A stretch of 64,000 nt of DNA from positions 1-64,000 of the forward strand of contig CAMJTU010000013.1 in the NCBI GenBank assembly GCA_946408825.1, read 5' to 3'. The notes under the pieces were generated by a model. The model did no database searches, was not told where the DNA came from, and worked only from the letters and a program-made list of their open reading frames with translations. A program made the translations under genes and the position numbers. Source of the DNA: an uncultured Planctomycetaceae bacterium (GTDB lineage: Bacteria; Planctomycetota; Planctomycetia; Pirellulales; Thermoguttaceae). Positions 37,780 to 47,132 of the stretch are shown here, piece by piece (position 1 is the first letter of the stretch; every line of letters starts with the position of its first letter).

Positions 37780-40443
37780 CTATCTTTCTTCGTCTTCGTC
37801 GGAATTGAAATCGTCGTCTGCGTCGCTGCGATTCGCGTCTCTGGGGTCGGGAAGATTCCAAGGATCGCGCGTGAACGAGAACCCGGAACTGGACTCTTGA
37901 ACGTCCGTAGGAGTCTCGTCCGACGAGGAAACGTCGTCCGACGCGGTTTCGGAATCGGCGGAAGGCTCCGGTTTATCGTTGGGCGCGGGGCCGAGAATCT
38001 CGATCAGACGCGGACGATCAAGTTCTTCTTCCTCCGTCAACGCGTCGACGAGTCGGTCGAACATTTCGCGTCGACTGACTATGAGGTCCTCGGCGACTTT
38101 GTCCGCTTCAAGAACGATTCGTTTAATTTCGGCGTCGATCAGTTCGGCGGTCGCTTCGCTGTAGACGCGTTCGCCCGTCGACATCTCGCGTCCCAAGAAG
38201 GGATGCGTTTCCGTATTCGGGAAGGAGACGGGGCCGAATCGGTCGCTCATGCCCCAGCGGGCGACCATATCGCGCGCGAGCTCCGTCGCGCGCTGGAGGT
38301 CGTTTTCGACTCCGGAGGTCGTTTCCCCGTAGACGAGCTTTTCCGCAACCCGACCCGCGAGCAGGTGCGCGAGGGACGCCTTCGCTTCCGACGCGTCGTA
38401 GCTGAGACGATCCTCTTCCGGAAGGCTCCACGTCACGCCGAGCGCCTGACCTCGAGGAATAATCGTCACTTTGTGCACCTTGGAGCCGGCGGGCAAGAAC
38501 CATCCGACGACCGCGTGACCCGCTTCGTGGACGGCGGTCTTGCGCTTGTTTTCCGGCGTGATGATCTCGTCACGTTTCAGACCGAGCGCGATCTTTTCAA
38601 AGGCGAAATCGAAATCGCTCGCCTCGACGACGTCTTTGTCGTTGCGCGTCGCCCAGAGCGTCGCTTCGTTGACGTAATTGCGAATGTCGGCGCCGGTAAA
38701 TCCCGCCGTTTGCGCCGCGAGTTTCTGAACGTCGACGTCGGAGCCGCACGGAATCTTCTTGAGGTACACTTTGAAGATGTCGACGCGGCCGCGCATCGAC
38801 GGACGACCGACCGTTATATGGCGGTCGAAACGACCGGGACGCATGAGCGCGGGGTCAAGGACGTCGGGACGGTTCGTCGACGCCATAACCATGACGGAGT
38901 CGGTCTGCGTGAAGCCGTCCATCTCGCTCAGAATCTGGTTGAGCGTCTGTTCTCGTTCGTCTTGACCGCCGCCGACTCCCGCGCCGCGCTGACGGCCGAC
39001 GGCGTCGATTTCGTCGATGAAGAGAATCGAGGGCGCGTTCTCGCGCGCCGTCGAGAAGAGGTCGCGTACTCGGCTCGCGCCGACCCCGACGAACATCTGA
39101 ATGAATTCAGAGCCGTTAATCGAGTAGAACGGAACGCCCGCCTCGCCGGCGACCGCGCGCGCAAGCAACGTCTTGCCCGTGCCCGGAGGGCCGAATAACA
39201 GCGTGCCGCGGGGAACCCTCGCGCCCATACGCTCGTACTTTTCGGGGTTCTTCAAGAAGTCGACGACTTCGACCAGCTCCGCTTTGACTTGGTCCATGCC
39301 CGCGACGTCGTCGAACGTCGCGCGTTTGCTGGAGTCCGGATCGTACTTCTTGGCGAGACTCCGCGTCGCTCCGAACGGACTGCCGACCATGAACGAATCG
39401 CGCGCGCTCCGCATCATGCGGAAAAGGAAGACGAAGAAGACGACCGTGACGCCGATGGAGAGGAGCGTCAGCCACATCGAGTTGTCCGTCTGCGGAATCG
39501 ACTCGTAAGATTTCAGGTTGTCGCGCAGCCGCTTGTCGAGCGAATTGTCGGCGTAAGCGAAATCGGGAACTTCGCACTCATAACGATTGTAGAAGACTCG
39601 ATCGAAAGGTTTCTGCGTTTTACGATCGATCATCTGCATCGCATGACGAGGGTTGAAACGCCCCATATTGACCGGTTTGAGTTCCCAGCGTTGATCGATT
39701 TGGCGGCATAGCCGATAGTTTTCGGCGAACTCGCGCTTGACCGCCGCGATATCGTCGTCGCTCGCGGTCCAAGGGAGATTCCGCGAGCGATAAACCTCGT
39801 CCGTCTCCTTGTTTGCCATGACGATCGAAACGTATTTTTCGGCGCGGGACACATGCTCGACGCGCAGCTCAATGTTATTGAATTCCTCTTCGAGTTCGGA
39901 ATTGAGCGTCTGCGCGGCGTTAGGATGCGCGCGGTCATACTGCGCGACGGCGGTCGCGAACATCTTTTCGCCGTCGGGAATCAACTCGACCCACTCCGTG
40001 AGTTTAGGGTCTTCTCGGAGCGAGCCTGAGAGCGTTTTGCCGCGAAGTTCCGCGGAGACGATTCGACCGTCGTCGAGCATCCTGTTAAAGGCCGTCCACG
40101 TTATCTCCGTGACCTTCGGAGTAAAGATAGAACGATAACCGATCAAGAGCGTCGCGGCGATTGCGAGCATAAAAATGACAACCGCCGTCGAAGGGCGACG
40201 CGAAGAGTCGGGAAACTGAGGAGGCTCGTTTCCGTCGCCGCCTCCGTCGTTATTCTGACGAGGCTCTTGGGGTTTCGCAGGACGTTTGAATTTATCGGGA
40301 ATCCGGTTATAAGCGTCTTCGCTGATCGGCGGCTTTTTCGAACGCTGGCCGTTCGAGGGTTGCTCTTTTCCGTCGCCGTCTTTCATAAACATAGCGCCGG
40401 GGAAGGAGTCAACGCGTCGATGAAGTTTCATAGGAAAATCCAT
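37780..40443 (-). CDS. ftsH: ATP-dependent zinc metalloprotease FtsH
   Basis: 887 aa, well above the usual ~640. Membrane-bound AAA+ protease that removes misfolded and regulatory proteins. A charged N-terminus of about 85 residues comes before TM1 ([20 protein letters not shown]). The periplasmic domain is enlarged (about 110-325). Then TM2, Walker A GPPGTGKT (Gly418-Thr425), Walker [15 protein letters not shown] region [18 protein letters not shown], and the zinc site HEAGH (639-643). A long acidic Ser/Asp-rich tail ends the protein. A promoter lies only ~10 bases before ATG 40443, so the message may be almost leaderless; ATG 40431 is an alternative. Confidence 0.95.
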   Translation of the reverse strand: MDFPMKLHRRVDSFPGAMFMKDGDGKEQPSNGQRSKKPPISEDAYNRIPDKFKRPAKPQEPRQNNDGGGDGNEPPQFPDSSRRPSTAVVIFMLAIAATLLIGYRSIFTPKVTEITWTAFNRMLDDGRIVSAELRGKTLSGSLREDPKLTEWVELIPDGEKMFATAVAQYDRAHPNAAQTLNSELEEEFNNIELRVEHVSRAEKYVSIVMANKETDEVYRSRNLPWTASDDDIAAVKREFAENYRLCRQIDQRWELKPVNMGRFNPRHAMQMIDRKTQKPFDRVFYNRYECEVPDFAYADNSLDKRLRDNLKSYESIPQTDNSMWLTLLSIGVTVVFFVFLFRMMRSARDSFMVGSPFGATRSLAKKYDPDSSKRATFDDVAGMDQVKAELVEVVDFLKNPEKYERMGARVPRGTLLFGPPGTGKTLLARAVAGEAGVPFYSINGSEFIQMFVGVGASRVRDLFSTARENAPSILFIDEIDAVGRQRGAGVGGGQDEREQTLNQILSEMDGFTQTDSVMVMASTNRPDVLDPALMRPGRFDRHITVGRPSMRGRVDIFKVYLKKIPCGSDVDVQKLAAQTAGFTGADIRNYVNEATLWATRNDKDVVEASDFDFAFEKIALGLKRDEIITPENKRKTAVHEAGHAVVGWFLPAGSKVHKVTIIPRGQALGVTWSLPEEDRLSYDASEAKASLAHLLAGRVAEKLVYGETTSGVENDLQRATELARDMVARWGMSDRFGPVSFPNTETHPFLGREMSTGERVYSEATAELIDAEIKRIVLEADKVAEDLIVSRREMFDRLVDALTEEEELDRPRLIEILGPAPNDKPEPSADSETASDDVSSSDETPTDVQESSSGFSFTRDPWNLPDPRDANRSDADDDFNSDEDEER

Positions 40444-40813
40444 TGCTAGGTAATCGTCGGATTATAACGTCGTAAAGTTTTGTGAGACAATGACGACGAG
40501 GTCGGGGCGCGTAACGCGCAACCCTCCTCTCGTCATTATAACGCTGGAGCAGATTTTTTCTACCCTTGACCTTATTTCTTTTCTATTCCGTACAACCCTT
40601 TCAATTAGACCCGCGCCTTTTATGTTCCGCATTCTATGAACGAACGACGGGGTTCCTTCATGTTTTAGGAACTTTCCTCACGGCTTGCAGGAGGAAAGGG
40701 AAAGGGTACAATGAGCAGAATCATGGGCGCGTGGGGGACGCGTCGACAAGTCCCTTCCCGCCGCTCAATTCGGAGAAGCGAAGCCGACCGCCCTAAACGA
40801 AGGAAGACGCCGT
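40444..40813. other. Divergent intergenic region
   Basis: 370 bp between ftsH and the UvrA-like gene. It contains the minus-strand promoter at 40461-40490. A short ATG frame at 40711 overlaps the UvrA-like start and has no protein-like character. Nothing else seen. Confidence 0.5.
40461..40490 (-). promoter_or_regulatory. Sigma70-type promoter for ftsH
   Basis: On the minus strand TTGTCT (40490-40485), an 18-base spacer, TATAAT (40466-40461). Confidence 0.6.
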
Positions 40814-43800
40814 ATGACTTCAACATCGTCTCGAACTAAAGACCGCCGCGACGACGCCAATCAAATCCGTGTTCGAGGCGCGCGCGCCAACAACCTGAAT
40901 TCCGTCAATCTTGACGTTCCTTACAGAAAATTGACGCTCTTTTGCGGTCCGAGCGGAAGCGGCAAAAGCGCGTTGGCGTTGAAGGTTCTTTACGCCGAGG
41001 GGCGCAGACGCTACGTCGAGTGCTTCGCGCCTTCCATTCGCGCGCTGCTCGAAAAATTCGACAAACCGGAAGTCGATTCTATCGAAGGGCTGCCTCCCGC
41101 GGTAGGAGTCGCGTCGCGCCAAGGAAAGATTAGTCCGCGCGCGACCGTCGGAACCGCGACGGAGATCTTTAACTACTTTCGGCTTCTCTTTTCCGCCGTC
41201 GGCAAGCAGTACTGTCTGAGTTGCGGACGCGAGATTCGGTCCTATTCTGTCGATACGGTATGGGACGCGCTCAGTCGTCAGAACGACGGCGTCGAAGCCC
41301 TAATCTGTTTCGCTCCTGATTTACGTTCTTACGAAGGGCGGAGCGTCGTCGATATCGAGGACGAACTTCGAAAGCGCTCCTTTAGGCGCGTCGTCGTCGA
41401 CGGCGAGATTTTTAAACTGGACGATCCCGAAGGAATTCCTCCGGCAAAATTCCAGATGGCGAAGATGCTCCAGACCGCGGCGGCTCATGCCGACGACGAA
41501 TCGACGACGACGTTGGCGGAGTACGGGCTGCGACAGGAATCGTCCTTTAAAAAATCCAGGCGTGAGAACAACGACGACGCGTCCGACGAACAGAACGACG
41601 ACGGCAAGCTGTCGTCGCGTATTCTCATGCTCGATCCTGACGCCGACCATTGTCGCGTTAAGAACTATCTTGAAAAGATCGCCGAAGTCCGCAAGACCCC
41701 GCCGCCGCGAATTTTCGTCGTCGTTTCTCGCGTGAGGATAGGCAAGACGGGCGCCGATCAGATGAAAGAGGCTGTTGCGACGGCTTTTAAATTTGGCGAT
41801 TCCCGATGCTGGGTTCTCTTCAATTCTCAACCCGACGACTGCGATTTCCAAGAGACGATTCAAATCGACGGTAAAACGACGTTCCCCGTCTGCTTTAGCG
41901 GTTCCCGACGGTGTTCCGTGTGCGGCGTCGATTATCCTGAGTTAGAGCCGAACCTGTTCAGTAGTTCCGCCCCCGCCGGCGCCTGTGAAATGTGCGGCGG
42001 CGTCGGCTCCATTACGACCTTCGACGAAGACGTCGTCATTCCCGACAAATCGCGAACCTTAACAGACGGCGCGATCGCTCCGTGGCGTTCTTCCGCGCAG
42101 GAGGACGAGTCCGAGGAAGACGAGTCCAACTTTGACGATCTCGACCAGAGCGAGGAAGAAGAAGAGGAGAAAAAAAAGTCGAAGGGCGAAAAGCCGTTGA
42201 CTTTGTACCAGCAACGACTCAAGCAATACGTTTCGGAAGAGACAGATCCGACGACCGGCGCGCCGCTGCTGCCCCTTGACGTTCCTTTCCGAGAGTTTAC
42301 GAATCAACAGCGCCGCCTCCTCTTTAACGGCTCGTCGACGTCGGACGCGAAGGGGATTAACGGGTTCTTTGCCGAACTGTTGGGCGAGAAATATAAGATG
42401 CACGTTAGGGTGTTTCTCGCGAAATATCAGAAGCCGATCCCATGTCTATACTGTCATGGCAAGCGGTTCCGCAAAGAAACGCTGGGCGTTAAGTTCGCCG
42501 GTAAGACGATCTTCGACTTCTCGACGTCGCGCGTGTCTGAACTTCTCAAAACGCTGCGCGCCGTCAAACTCTCCGAGGAAGAGGAAAAACGCGCCGGCTT
42601 TGTTTTTCGTCAGATATGCGGACGACTGGAGTATCTTGAACGGGTCGGACTCGGCTATCTCTCGCTCGATCGTCAGATTAAGACCCTTAGCGTCGGCGAG
42701 ATTCGCCGCGTCGACCTGACAAAAGCGCTCGCTTCCGATCTGGTCGATATGCTTTACGTGCTGGACGAGCCGTCGACGGGGCTGCATCCGTCGGAAACGG
42801 AACGGCTTGCGAAAACGCTCCTTGAACTGCGCGACCGGGGAAACACCGTCGTCGTGACGGATAATTCTCCCGCGCTTATTGGCGTCGCCGACAATATCGT
42901 CGAATTCGGAGTCGAGCCGGGCGTCGGCGGGACCGTCATGTTCCAAGGAACGGCCAAGGAGTTGTTGGAGAATAAGGACTCCCTTACGGGCGAGTTTCTC
43001 ACAGGACGGCGTTCCGGCGTTTCTTCTCGGAGACGCGACGTTAAAAACTGCGATCTCTTGGAACTCACAGGCGCGAGAGGACGCAATCTCAAAAATGTGA
43101 GTTTGGCGATTCCTCTCGGGACGTTCTGCCTTGCGACGGGCGTCAGCGGGGCGGGGAAGAGGTCGCTCGTTTGCGACACGCTTTTCCCGGCGCTGGCGCG
43201 GAAAATTAGCGTCGGAACGACGCAGAACGTCGAACCGCTTCCCTTTGACGCGCTCAGCGGCTACGAGAATCTTGAAGAGGTCAAATTCATCAATCAGGAG
43301 CCGATAGGACGTTCGCCGCGTTCTAATCCCGCGACGTATTTGCGCATTTTCGACGAAATTCGCGCGATCTACGCCGACACGGAGGACGCGAAGAGGAAGG
43401 GATTCAAGCCCAAGGACTTCAGCTTTAACGTCGAGGGCGGACGCTGCGAGACCTGCCGCGGCGAAGGATACGTGCAGGCGGATATGAAGTTCCTCGCCGA
43501 CGTCTATACGCGATGCCCGATGTGCGACGGCAAGAGATATCGGGCGCCGATTCTCGATATCCTCTACGAGACTCGCAACATTGCGCAGGCGCTTGAGCAA
43601 ACGGCTCAAGAAGCGTTTGGCTTTTTCCGCAAGTATCCCAAAATCACCCACAAATTGCAGTGCATGATCGACGTCGGGCTCGGTTATCTCCCGTTAGGAC
43701 GGCCTGGAAACACGCTTTCCGGAGGCGAGTCTCAACTTCTGAAGTTAGCGGCGGAACTTTCGTCCCGAAAAAGGGCGACGCTCTTCATTCTCGACGAACC

Positions 43801-44059
43801 GACCGCCGGTCTGCACTTTGCCGACGTCGCGCGCTTGATCAACGTTTTCAACGATCTTGTCGACGCGGGCGCGTCGCTCCTCGTGATCGATCATCACCCG
43901 CTTATGATGAAGGCGGCGGATTATATCGTCGATATGGGACCGGGCTCGGGCGAAGACGGGGGCCGAATCGTCGCCGAAGGAACGCCCGAAGAACTCGCGC
44001 TGCGTCCCGATTCGTTAACGGGGCGCGTCCTCGCGTCGAAGCGGGTCTTCGTCGAGTAG
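40814..44059 (+). CDS. UvrA-like excision-repair ABC ATPase, degenerate
   Basis: 1081 aa against ~940 for UvrA. NBD1: Walker A CGPSGSGKSALA (45-52), LYAEGRRRYVE, DKPEVDSIEGLPPAVGV; its ABC signature is LSVGE (Val627) instead of LSGGE; Walker B YVLDEPSTGLHPSE. NBD2: Walker A GVSGAGKR, with Arg783 where Ser/Thr should follow the Lys; signature LSGGESQLLKLAAEL intact; Walker B FILDEPTAGLHFAD. Zinc CxxC motifs: YCLSCG, CSVCG, CEMCGG, CETCRGEG and CPMCDGKR. An acidic insert (about 430-465, mostly Glu/Asp/Lys) is unusual. Probably a paralogue with altered ATP use rather than the main UvrA. No uvrB/C nearby. Confidence 0.88.
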   Translation: MTSTSSRTKDRRDDANQIRVRGARANNLNSVNLDVPYRKLTLFCGPSGSGKSALALKVLYAEGRRRYVECFAPSIRALLEKFDKPEVDSIEGLPPAVGVASRQGKISPRATVGTATEIFNYFRLLFSAVGKQYCLSCGREIRSYSVDTVWDALSRQNDGVEALICFAPDLRSYEGRSVVDIEDELRKRSFRRVVVDGEIFKLDDPEGIPPAKFQMAKMLQTAAAHADDESTTTLAEYGLRQESSFKKSRRENNDDASDEQNDDGKLSSRILMLDPDADHCRVKNYLEKIAEVRKTPPPRIFVVVSRVRIGKTGADQMKEAVATAFKFGDSRCWVLFNSQPDDCDFQETIQIDGKTTFPVCFSGSRRCSVCGVDYPELEPNLFSSSAPAGACEMCGGVGSITTFDEDVVIPDKSRTLTDGAIAPWRSSAQEDESEEDESNFDDLDQSEEEEEEKKKSKGEKPLTLYQQRLKQYVSEETDPTTGAPLLPLDVPFREFTNQQRRLLFNGSSTSDAKGINGFFAELLGEKYKMHVRVFLAKYQKPIPCLYCHGKRFRKETLGVKFAGKTIFDFSTSRVSELLKTLRAVKLSEEEEKRAGFVFRQICGRLEYLERVGLGYLSLDRQIKTLSVGEIRRVDLTKALASDLVDMLYVLDEPSTGLHPSETERLAKTLLELRDRGNTVVVTDNSPALIGVADNIVEFGVEPGVGGTVMFQGTAKELLENKDSLTGEFLTGRRSGVSSRRRDVKNCDLLELTGARGRNLKNVSLAIPLGTFCLATGVSGAGKRSLVCDTLFPALARKISVGTTQNVEPLPFDALSGYENLEEVKFINQEPIGRSPRSNPATYLRIFDEIRAIYADTEDAKRKGFKPKDFSFNVEGGRCETCRGEGYVQADMKFLADVYTRCPMCDGKRYRAPILDILYETRNIAQALEQTAQEAFGFFRKYPKITHKLQCMIDVGLGYLPLGRPGNTLSGGESQLLKLAAELSSRKRATLFILDEPTAGLHFADVARLINVFNDLVDAGASLLVIDHHPLMMKAADYIVDMGPGSGEDGGRIVAEGTPEELALRPDSLTGRVLASKRVFVE

Positions 44060-44101
44060 CGGAGTCGGAAAAGTCGGTTCGGCGGGGACGAGACGCGGCG
44101 C

Positions 44102-44129
44102 TTGCCAAAGCGCCGACGCGTGATATAAT
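44102..44129 (+). promoter_or_regulatory. Candidate promoter for ilvH/N-ilvC
   Basis: TTGCCA (44102-44107), a 16-base spacer, TATAAT (44124-44129), about 90 bases before the acetolactate synthase small-subunit gene. Confidence 0.55.
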
Positions 44130-44217
44130 GCCGGGAATTGCTTAACGATCGGACGGTTAGCCTCCGTCCTTTCACGCTAGATCATTTTTTAACGGCGTCT
44201 GCCTGCGGACAATAGTC

Positions 44218-44709
44218 ATGAGAAACGTATTTTCACTTTGCGTGCAGAACGTTCCCGGCGTGCTCTCGCACGTCGCGGGGATGCTCGCTGCGCGCGGTTA
44301 CAACGTCGATAGTCTCACGGTTTGCGCCGCCGAAAATCCCGCTCTGTCTAATATGACGATTGTGCTTGACGTCGATCCGAGGGTTGCGGATCAAGTCGGC
44401 AGTCAACTCCAGAAGCTGGTGACGGCGGTCGAGACGCATAATCTTTCGAGAGTGCCCCACATCGAGCGCGAACTGGCGCTAATCAGAGTCGAGGTCGCGC
44501 CGAGCGAGCGCACCGGCGTCGTGGAATTGACGAATATCTTCCGCGCGAAGATCGTCGACGTCGCGCCTATGTCGTTGCTGGTGGAAATTTCGGGCGAAGG
44601 TTCGAAGATCGACGCGTTTGTCGCCGCCCTTCATCCGTGTAAAATCGTGAGTTTGACACGGTCCGGCTCCATCGCCACCCCTCGAGGCGACCAGCCTAAG
44701 AAAGAATAA
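44218..44709 (+). CDS. ilvN: Acetolactate synthase small (regulatory) subunit
   Basis: 163 aa. ACT domain: SLCVQNVPGVLSHVAGMLAARGYNVDSLTV, part of the valine-binding site, followed by ALSNMTIVLDVD and a second ACT-like half with ALIRVEVAP and LVEISGEGSKIDAFVAAL. It gives feedback control and activity to the catalytic subunit in valine, leucine and isoleucine synthesis. The large subunit (ilvB) is not here; ilvC follows by 130 bp. Confidence 0.95.
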   Translation: MRNVFSLCVQNVPGVLSHVAGMLAARGYNVDSLTVCAAENPALSNMTIVLDVDPRVADQVGSQLQKLVTAVETHNLSRVPHIERELALIRVEVAPSERTGVVELTNIFRAKIVDVAPMSLLVEISGEGSKIDAFVAALHPCKIVSLTRSGSIATPRGDQPKKE

Positions 44710-44839
44710 CGATTACGACGCCGCCGACTTGAATCGCGGCGTTTTGGATATTACTACGCGACGTGCGTCAGGTTGTTACGACGAAGCGCCTCCGTTGCGG
44801 AAAAGAACCTTTTTTAATTTGATTGGGAGTTTATAGGTT

Positions 44840-45844
44840 ATGGCAGCGACAAAATACTATGACGCCGACGCGGACCTTTCCGTCTTGAAAGACAAAACGA
44901 TCGCTATGTTGGGCTACGGTTCTCAGGGACACGCCCACGCTCAGAACCTGCGCGACAGCGGCTGCAAGGTCGTCGTCGCCCAGCGCAAGGGCTCCGAGAA
45001 TTATAAGCTCGCCGTTGAAGCCGGATTTGAGCCGGTCTCCATTGAGGAAGCGGTCAAGCAGGCGGATATCGTCGTTCTCACGCTGCCTGACGAAATCCAG
45101 GGCAAGATTTTCCGCGAGCAGATTCGTCCGAACCTCAAGCCGGACGCGATTATTCTCACGACCCACGGCTTCAACGTCCATTACGGACAGTTTGACCTTC
45201 CGGAAGGCAACCGCGCGATCATGATCGCCCCGAAGGGTCCCGGTCATTTGGTTCGTTCTGAATTCGTGAAGGGCGGCGGCGTCCCGTGCCTCATCGCGCT
45301 CGACGACAAATGCGGCGAACGTGAAAAGGCGATCGGTCTCGCTTACGCTAAGGGCATCGGCGGAACGCGCGGCGGCGTCATTCAGACGACCTTCAAAGAA
45401 GAGACCGAAACCGACCTCTTCGGCGAACAAGCGGTTCTTTGCGGCGGCGTCAGCCACCTGATTCAGGCGGGCTTCGAAACCCTCGTCGAAGCCGGATACG
45501 AGCCGGAAATGGCGTACTTCGAATGCATGCATGAAATGAAGCTCATCGTCGACCTCTTCTACCAGGGCGGTCTGAGCTATATGCGTTATTCGATCTCCAA
45601 CACGGCTGAATACGGCGACTATACCCGCGGTCCTCGCGTTATCACGGAAGACACGAAGAAGGCGATGCGCAAGATCCTCGACGAAATTCAGGACGGCACG
45701 TTCGCTCGCGAATGGCTCCTTGAGAACCAGGTCAACGCGCCTCGCTTCAAGCGCCTCCGCGCGATTCATCACGATCACCTGATCGAAAAGGTTGGCAAGA
45801 GCCTCCGCAAGATGATGACTTGGATCGACGCCAAGGAATTCTGA
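44840..45844 (+). CDS. ilvC: Ketol-acid reductoisomerase
   Basis: 334 aa, class I length. Converts acetolactate or acetohydroxybutyrate to the dihydroxy acid using NADPH and magnesium. [17 protein letters not shown] forms the nucleotide-binding loop, and [50 protein letters not shown] and [12 protein letters not shown] cover substrate and metal residues. Codon use is the most biased in the window, as for a highly expressed gene. It follows ilvH/N and ends in a terminator. Confidence 0.98.
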   Translation: MAATKYYDADADLSVLKDKTIAMLGYGSQGHAHAQNLRDSGCKVVVAQRKGSENYKLAVEAGFEPVSIEEAVKQADIVVLTLPDEIQGKIFREQIRPNLKPDAIILTTHGFNVHYGQFDLPEGNRAIMIAPKGPGHLVRSEFVKGGGVPCLIALDDKCGEREKAIGLAYAKGIGGTRGGVIQTTFKEETETDLFGEQAVLCGGVSHLIQAGFETLVEAGYEPEMAYFECMHEMKLIVDLFYQGGLSYMRYSISNTAEYGDYTRGPRVITEDTKKAMRKILDEIQDGTFAREWLLENQVNAPRFKRLRAIHHDHLIEKVGKSLRKMMTWIDAKEF

Positions 45845-45899
45845 TCTGCGCGAGTTTAAGCGCGAAAAACGCGCTTGGAACCCAGTGAAAAAACAGAGC

Positions 45900-45930
45900 G
45901 GGGGAAGCGTTTGACGACGTTTCCCCCCTT
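45900..45930 (+). terminator. Terminator after ilvC
   Basis: GGGGGAAGCG pairs with CGTTTCCCCC around an 8-base loop; a short pyrimidine/T run follows. Confidence 0.65.
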
Positions 45931-45969
45931 CGTTTATCCGTTTCTCGAAGAAGTAAGGACGACGCGCCC

Positions 45970-46440
45970 GTGAAACCTACGCCTCCTCCGGAAAAAGGCA
46001 AGATCGCCGGAATCGACTTCGGCTCCGTCCGCATTGGGGTCGCGGTTTGCGACGCGGAGCGTCTGATCGCTTTTCCTTACGAGATATGGCGCCGCAAGAA
46101 CGAGAAGCTCGACCTTGAGCATTTTCAAACGCTTGTCAAAGAGGAAAAGATCGTCCATTTCGTCGTCGGACTCCCTCTGCACTGCAGCGGCGAAATGAGC
46201 GAAAAGGCGCGCCAAGCGTTGGAGTTCGCCGCCAAACTCGCCGACGCGACCGGATGTTCCGTCGACTTCCTCGACGAGCGTTTTACAAGCGTCATCGCGG
46301 ACGATATGCTGCGGCAGGCGGGAATCAAGGCGAAAAAACGCAAACAAAACGTCGACGATATCGCCGCTCAAATCATTCTCTCGAACTATCTCGAACGCGG
46401 TTGCGTCGGTACGACCGAGCTGGAATCCCTCGAAGACTGA
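45970..46440 (+). CDS. ruvX: RuvX / YqgF-family Holliday junction resolvase-like RNase
   Basis: 156 aa. RNase H fold: AGIDFGSVRIGVAVCDAE at the start with the catalytic Asp, VVGLPLHCSGEMSEKA, then DFLDERFTSVIADDML and the C-terminal KRKQNVDDIAAQIIL with the last acidic residues. Family members act on pre-16S rRNA and branched DNA. Starts GTG at 45970, after the ilvC terminator. Normal length. Confidence 0.93.
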   Translation: MKPTPPPEKGKIAGIDFGSVRIGVAVCDAERLIAFPYEIWRRKNEKLDLEHFQTLVKEEKIVHFVVGLPLHCSGEMSEKARQALEFAAKLADATGCSVDFLDERFTSVIADDMLRQAGIKAKKRKQNVDDIAAQIILSNYLERGCVGTTELESLED

Positions 46441-46573
46441 CGCCGCGCCACGCGCCAAGCTTAGCCGCGCTCGGCCCCTTTCTGTATGCGTCCGCTCGTT
46501 TTCTCTGTGGCGCGTTGGTCTTTGTCTTAACGTTTTCTAATAATTAACGTTTTCTTGTAAACTGCCGAATTTT

Positions 46574-46642
46574 GAATTTCGCCAAAACGACGGATAAATT
46601 TTCGCCAAATCGAGGGTCAAATTTTCGCCAAATCGAAGGTTT
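46574..46642. repeat. 23-bp tandem repeat, three copies
   Basis: Units at 46574, 46597 and 46620 with core TTCGCCAAA, exact period 23; the last two are nearly identical. Too few and too closely spaced for CRISPR. Confidence 0.8.
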
Positions 46643-46707
46643 TTGTCTTAAAATTACTATAACGACCAGATAAAATAAGATTGTCGAATAAAAACGAGGG
46701 ATTTCGT

Positions 46708-46928
46708 ATGAACGAGTACAAATATCGAATATTAGATAATGTAATAAATCTTCGTTTAGCCAATAAAGGAGCGATTCTTGTCGAGGGCGTTAAGTGGCGC
46801 TGAAAACGACGACTTGCAAACAGCATGTCGCAAACGTTCTTTATTTGAACGATCCTGCCAACCTCGTGCGGAATTTGCAATTAGCCGACATTAACCCTGT
46901 CGCGTTCCTTCGTGGGGCTATTTTATAG
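46708..46928 (+). pseudogene. Frameshifted, truncated AAA ATPase (DUF4143-type) gene
   Basis: From ATG 46708 (GAGGG upstream) the frame reads RLANKGAILVEGVKWR and stops at TGA 46801. In the next frame the sequence goes on as KTTTCKQHVANVLYLNDP, NLQLADINPVAFLRG and stops at 46926. Joined, they rebuild the start of ATP-binding DUF4143 proteins, where GxKWCGKTTT is the P-loop. One base is missing exactly within the P-loop codons, and the rest of the ~400-aa protein is gone. Confidence 0.75.
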
Positions 46929-47132
46929 ATAAGAAAATCGCGTTTGGGGAACTCAATATCTAACATTCGTCGTTAAATGACTTGTACTTTCTTGATTTTT
47001 AGAGTAGCCTATAGAACGTCCGTTCGCTTTTAGTTTGGTTTTTTGGGGGCGTTGACGTGGGAGGATATCGTGCGAGAATATCGATATCCCGCAACTCCGC
47101 TTCATATATCGATTCAGAAAGGAAAGCAAACG

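Larger units (their letters stand above)
46441..47132. other. A/T-rich intergenic region with repeat and gene remnant
   Basis: About 690 bp with much lower G/C than its surroundings. It contains a double TTAACGTTTTCT (about 46528-46553), the 23-bp tandem repeat and the ATPase remnant listed below. It separates housekeeping genes from the GTPase-membrane cluster and may be the boundary of an acquired segment. Confidence 0.6.
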
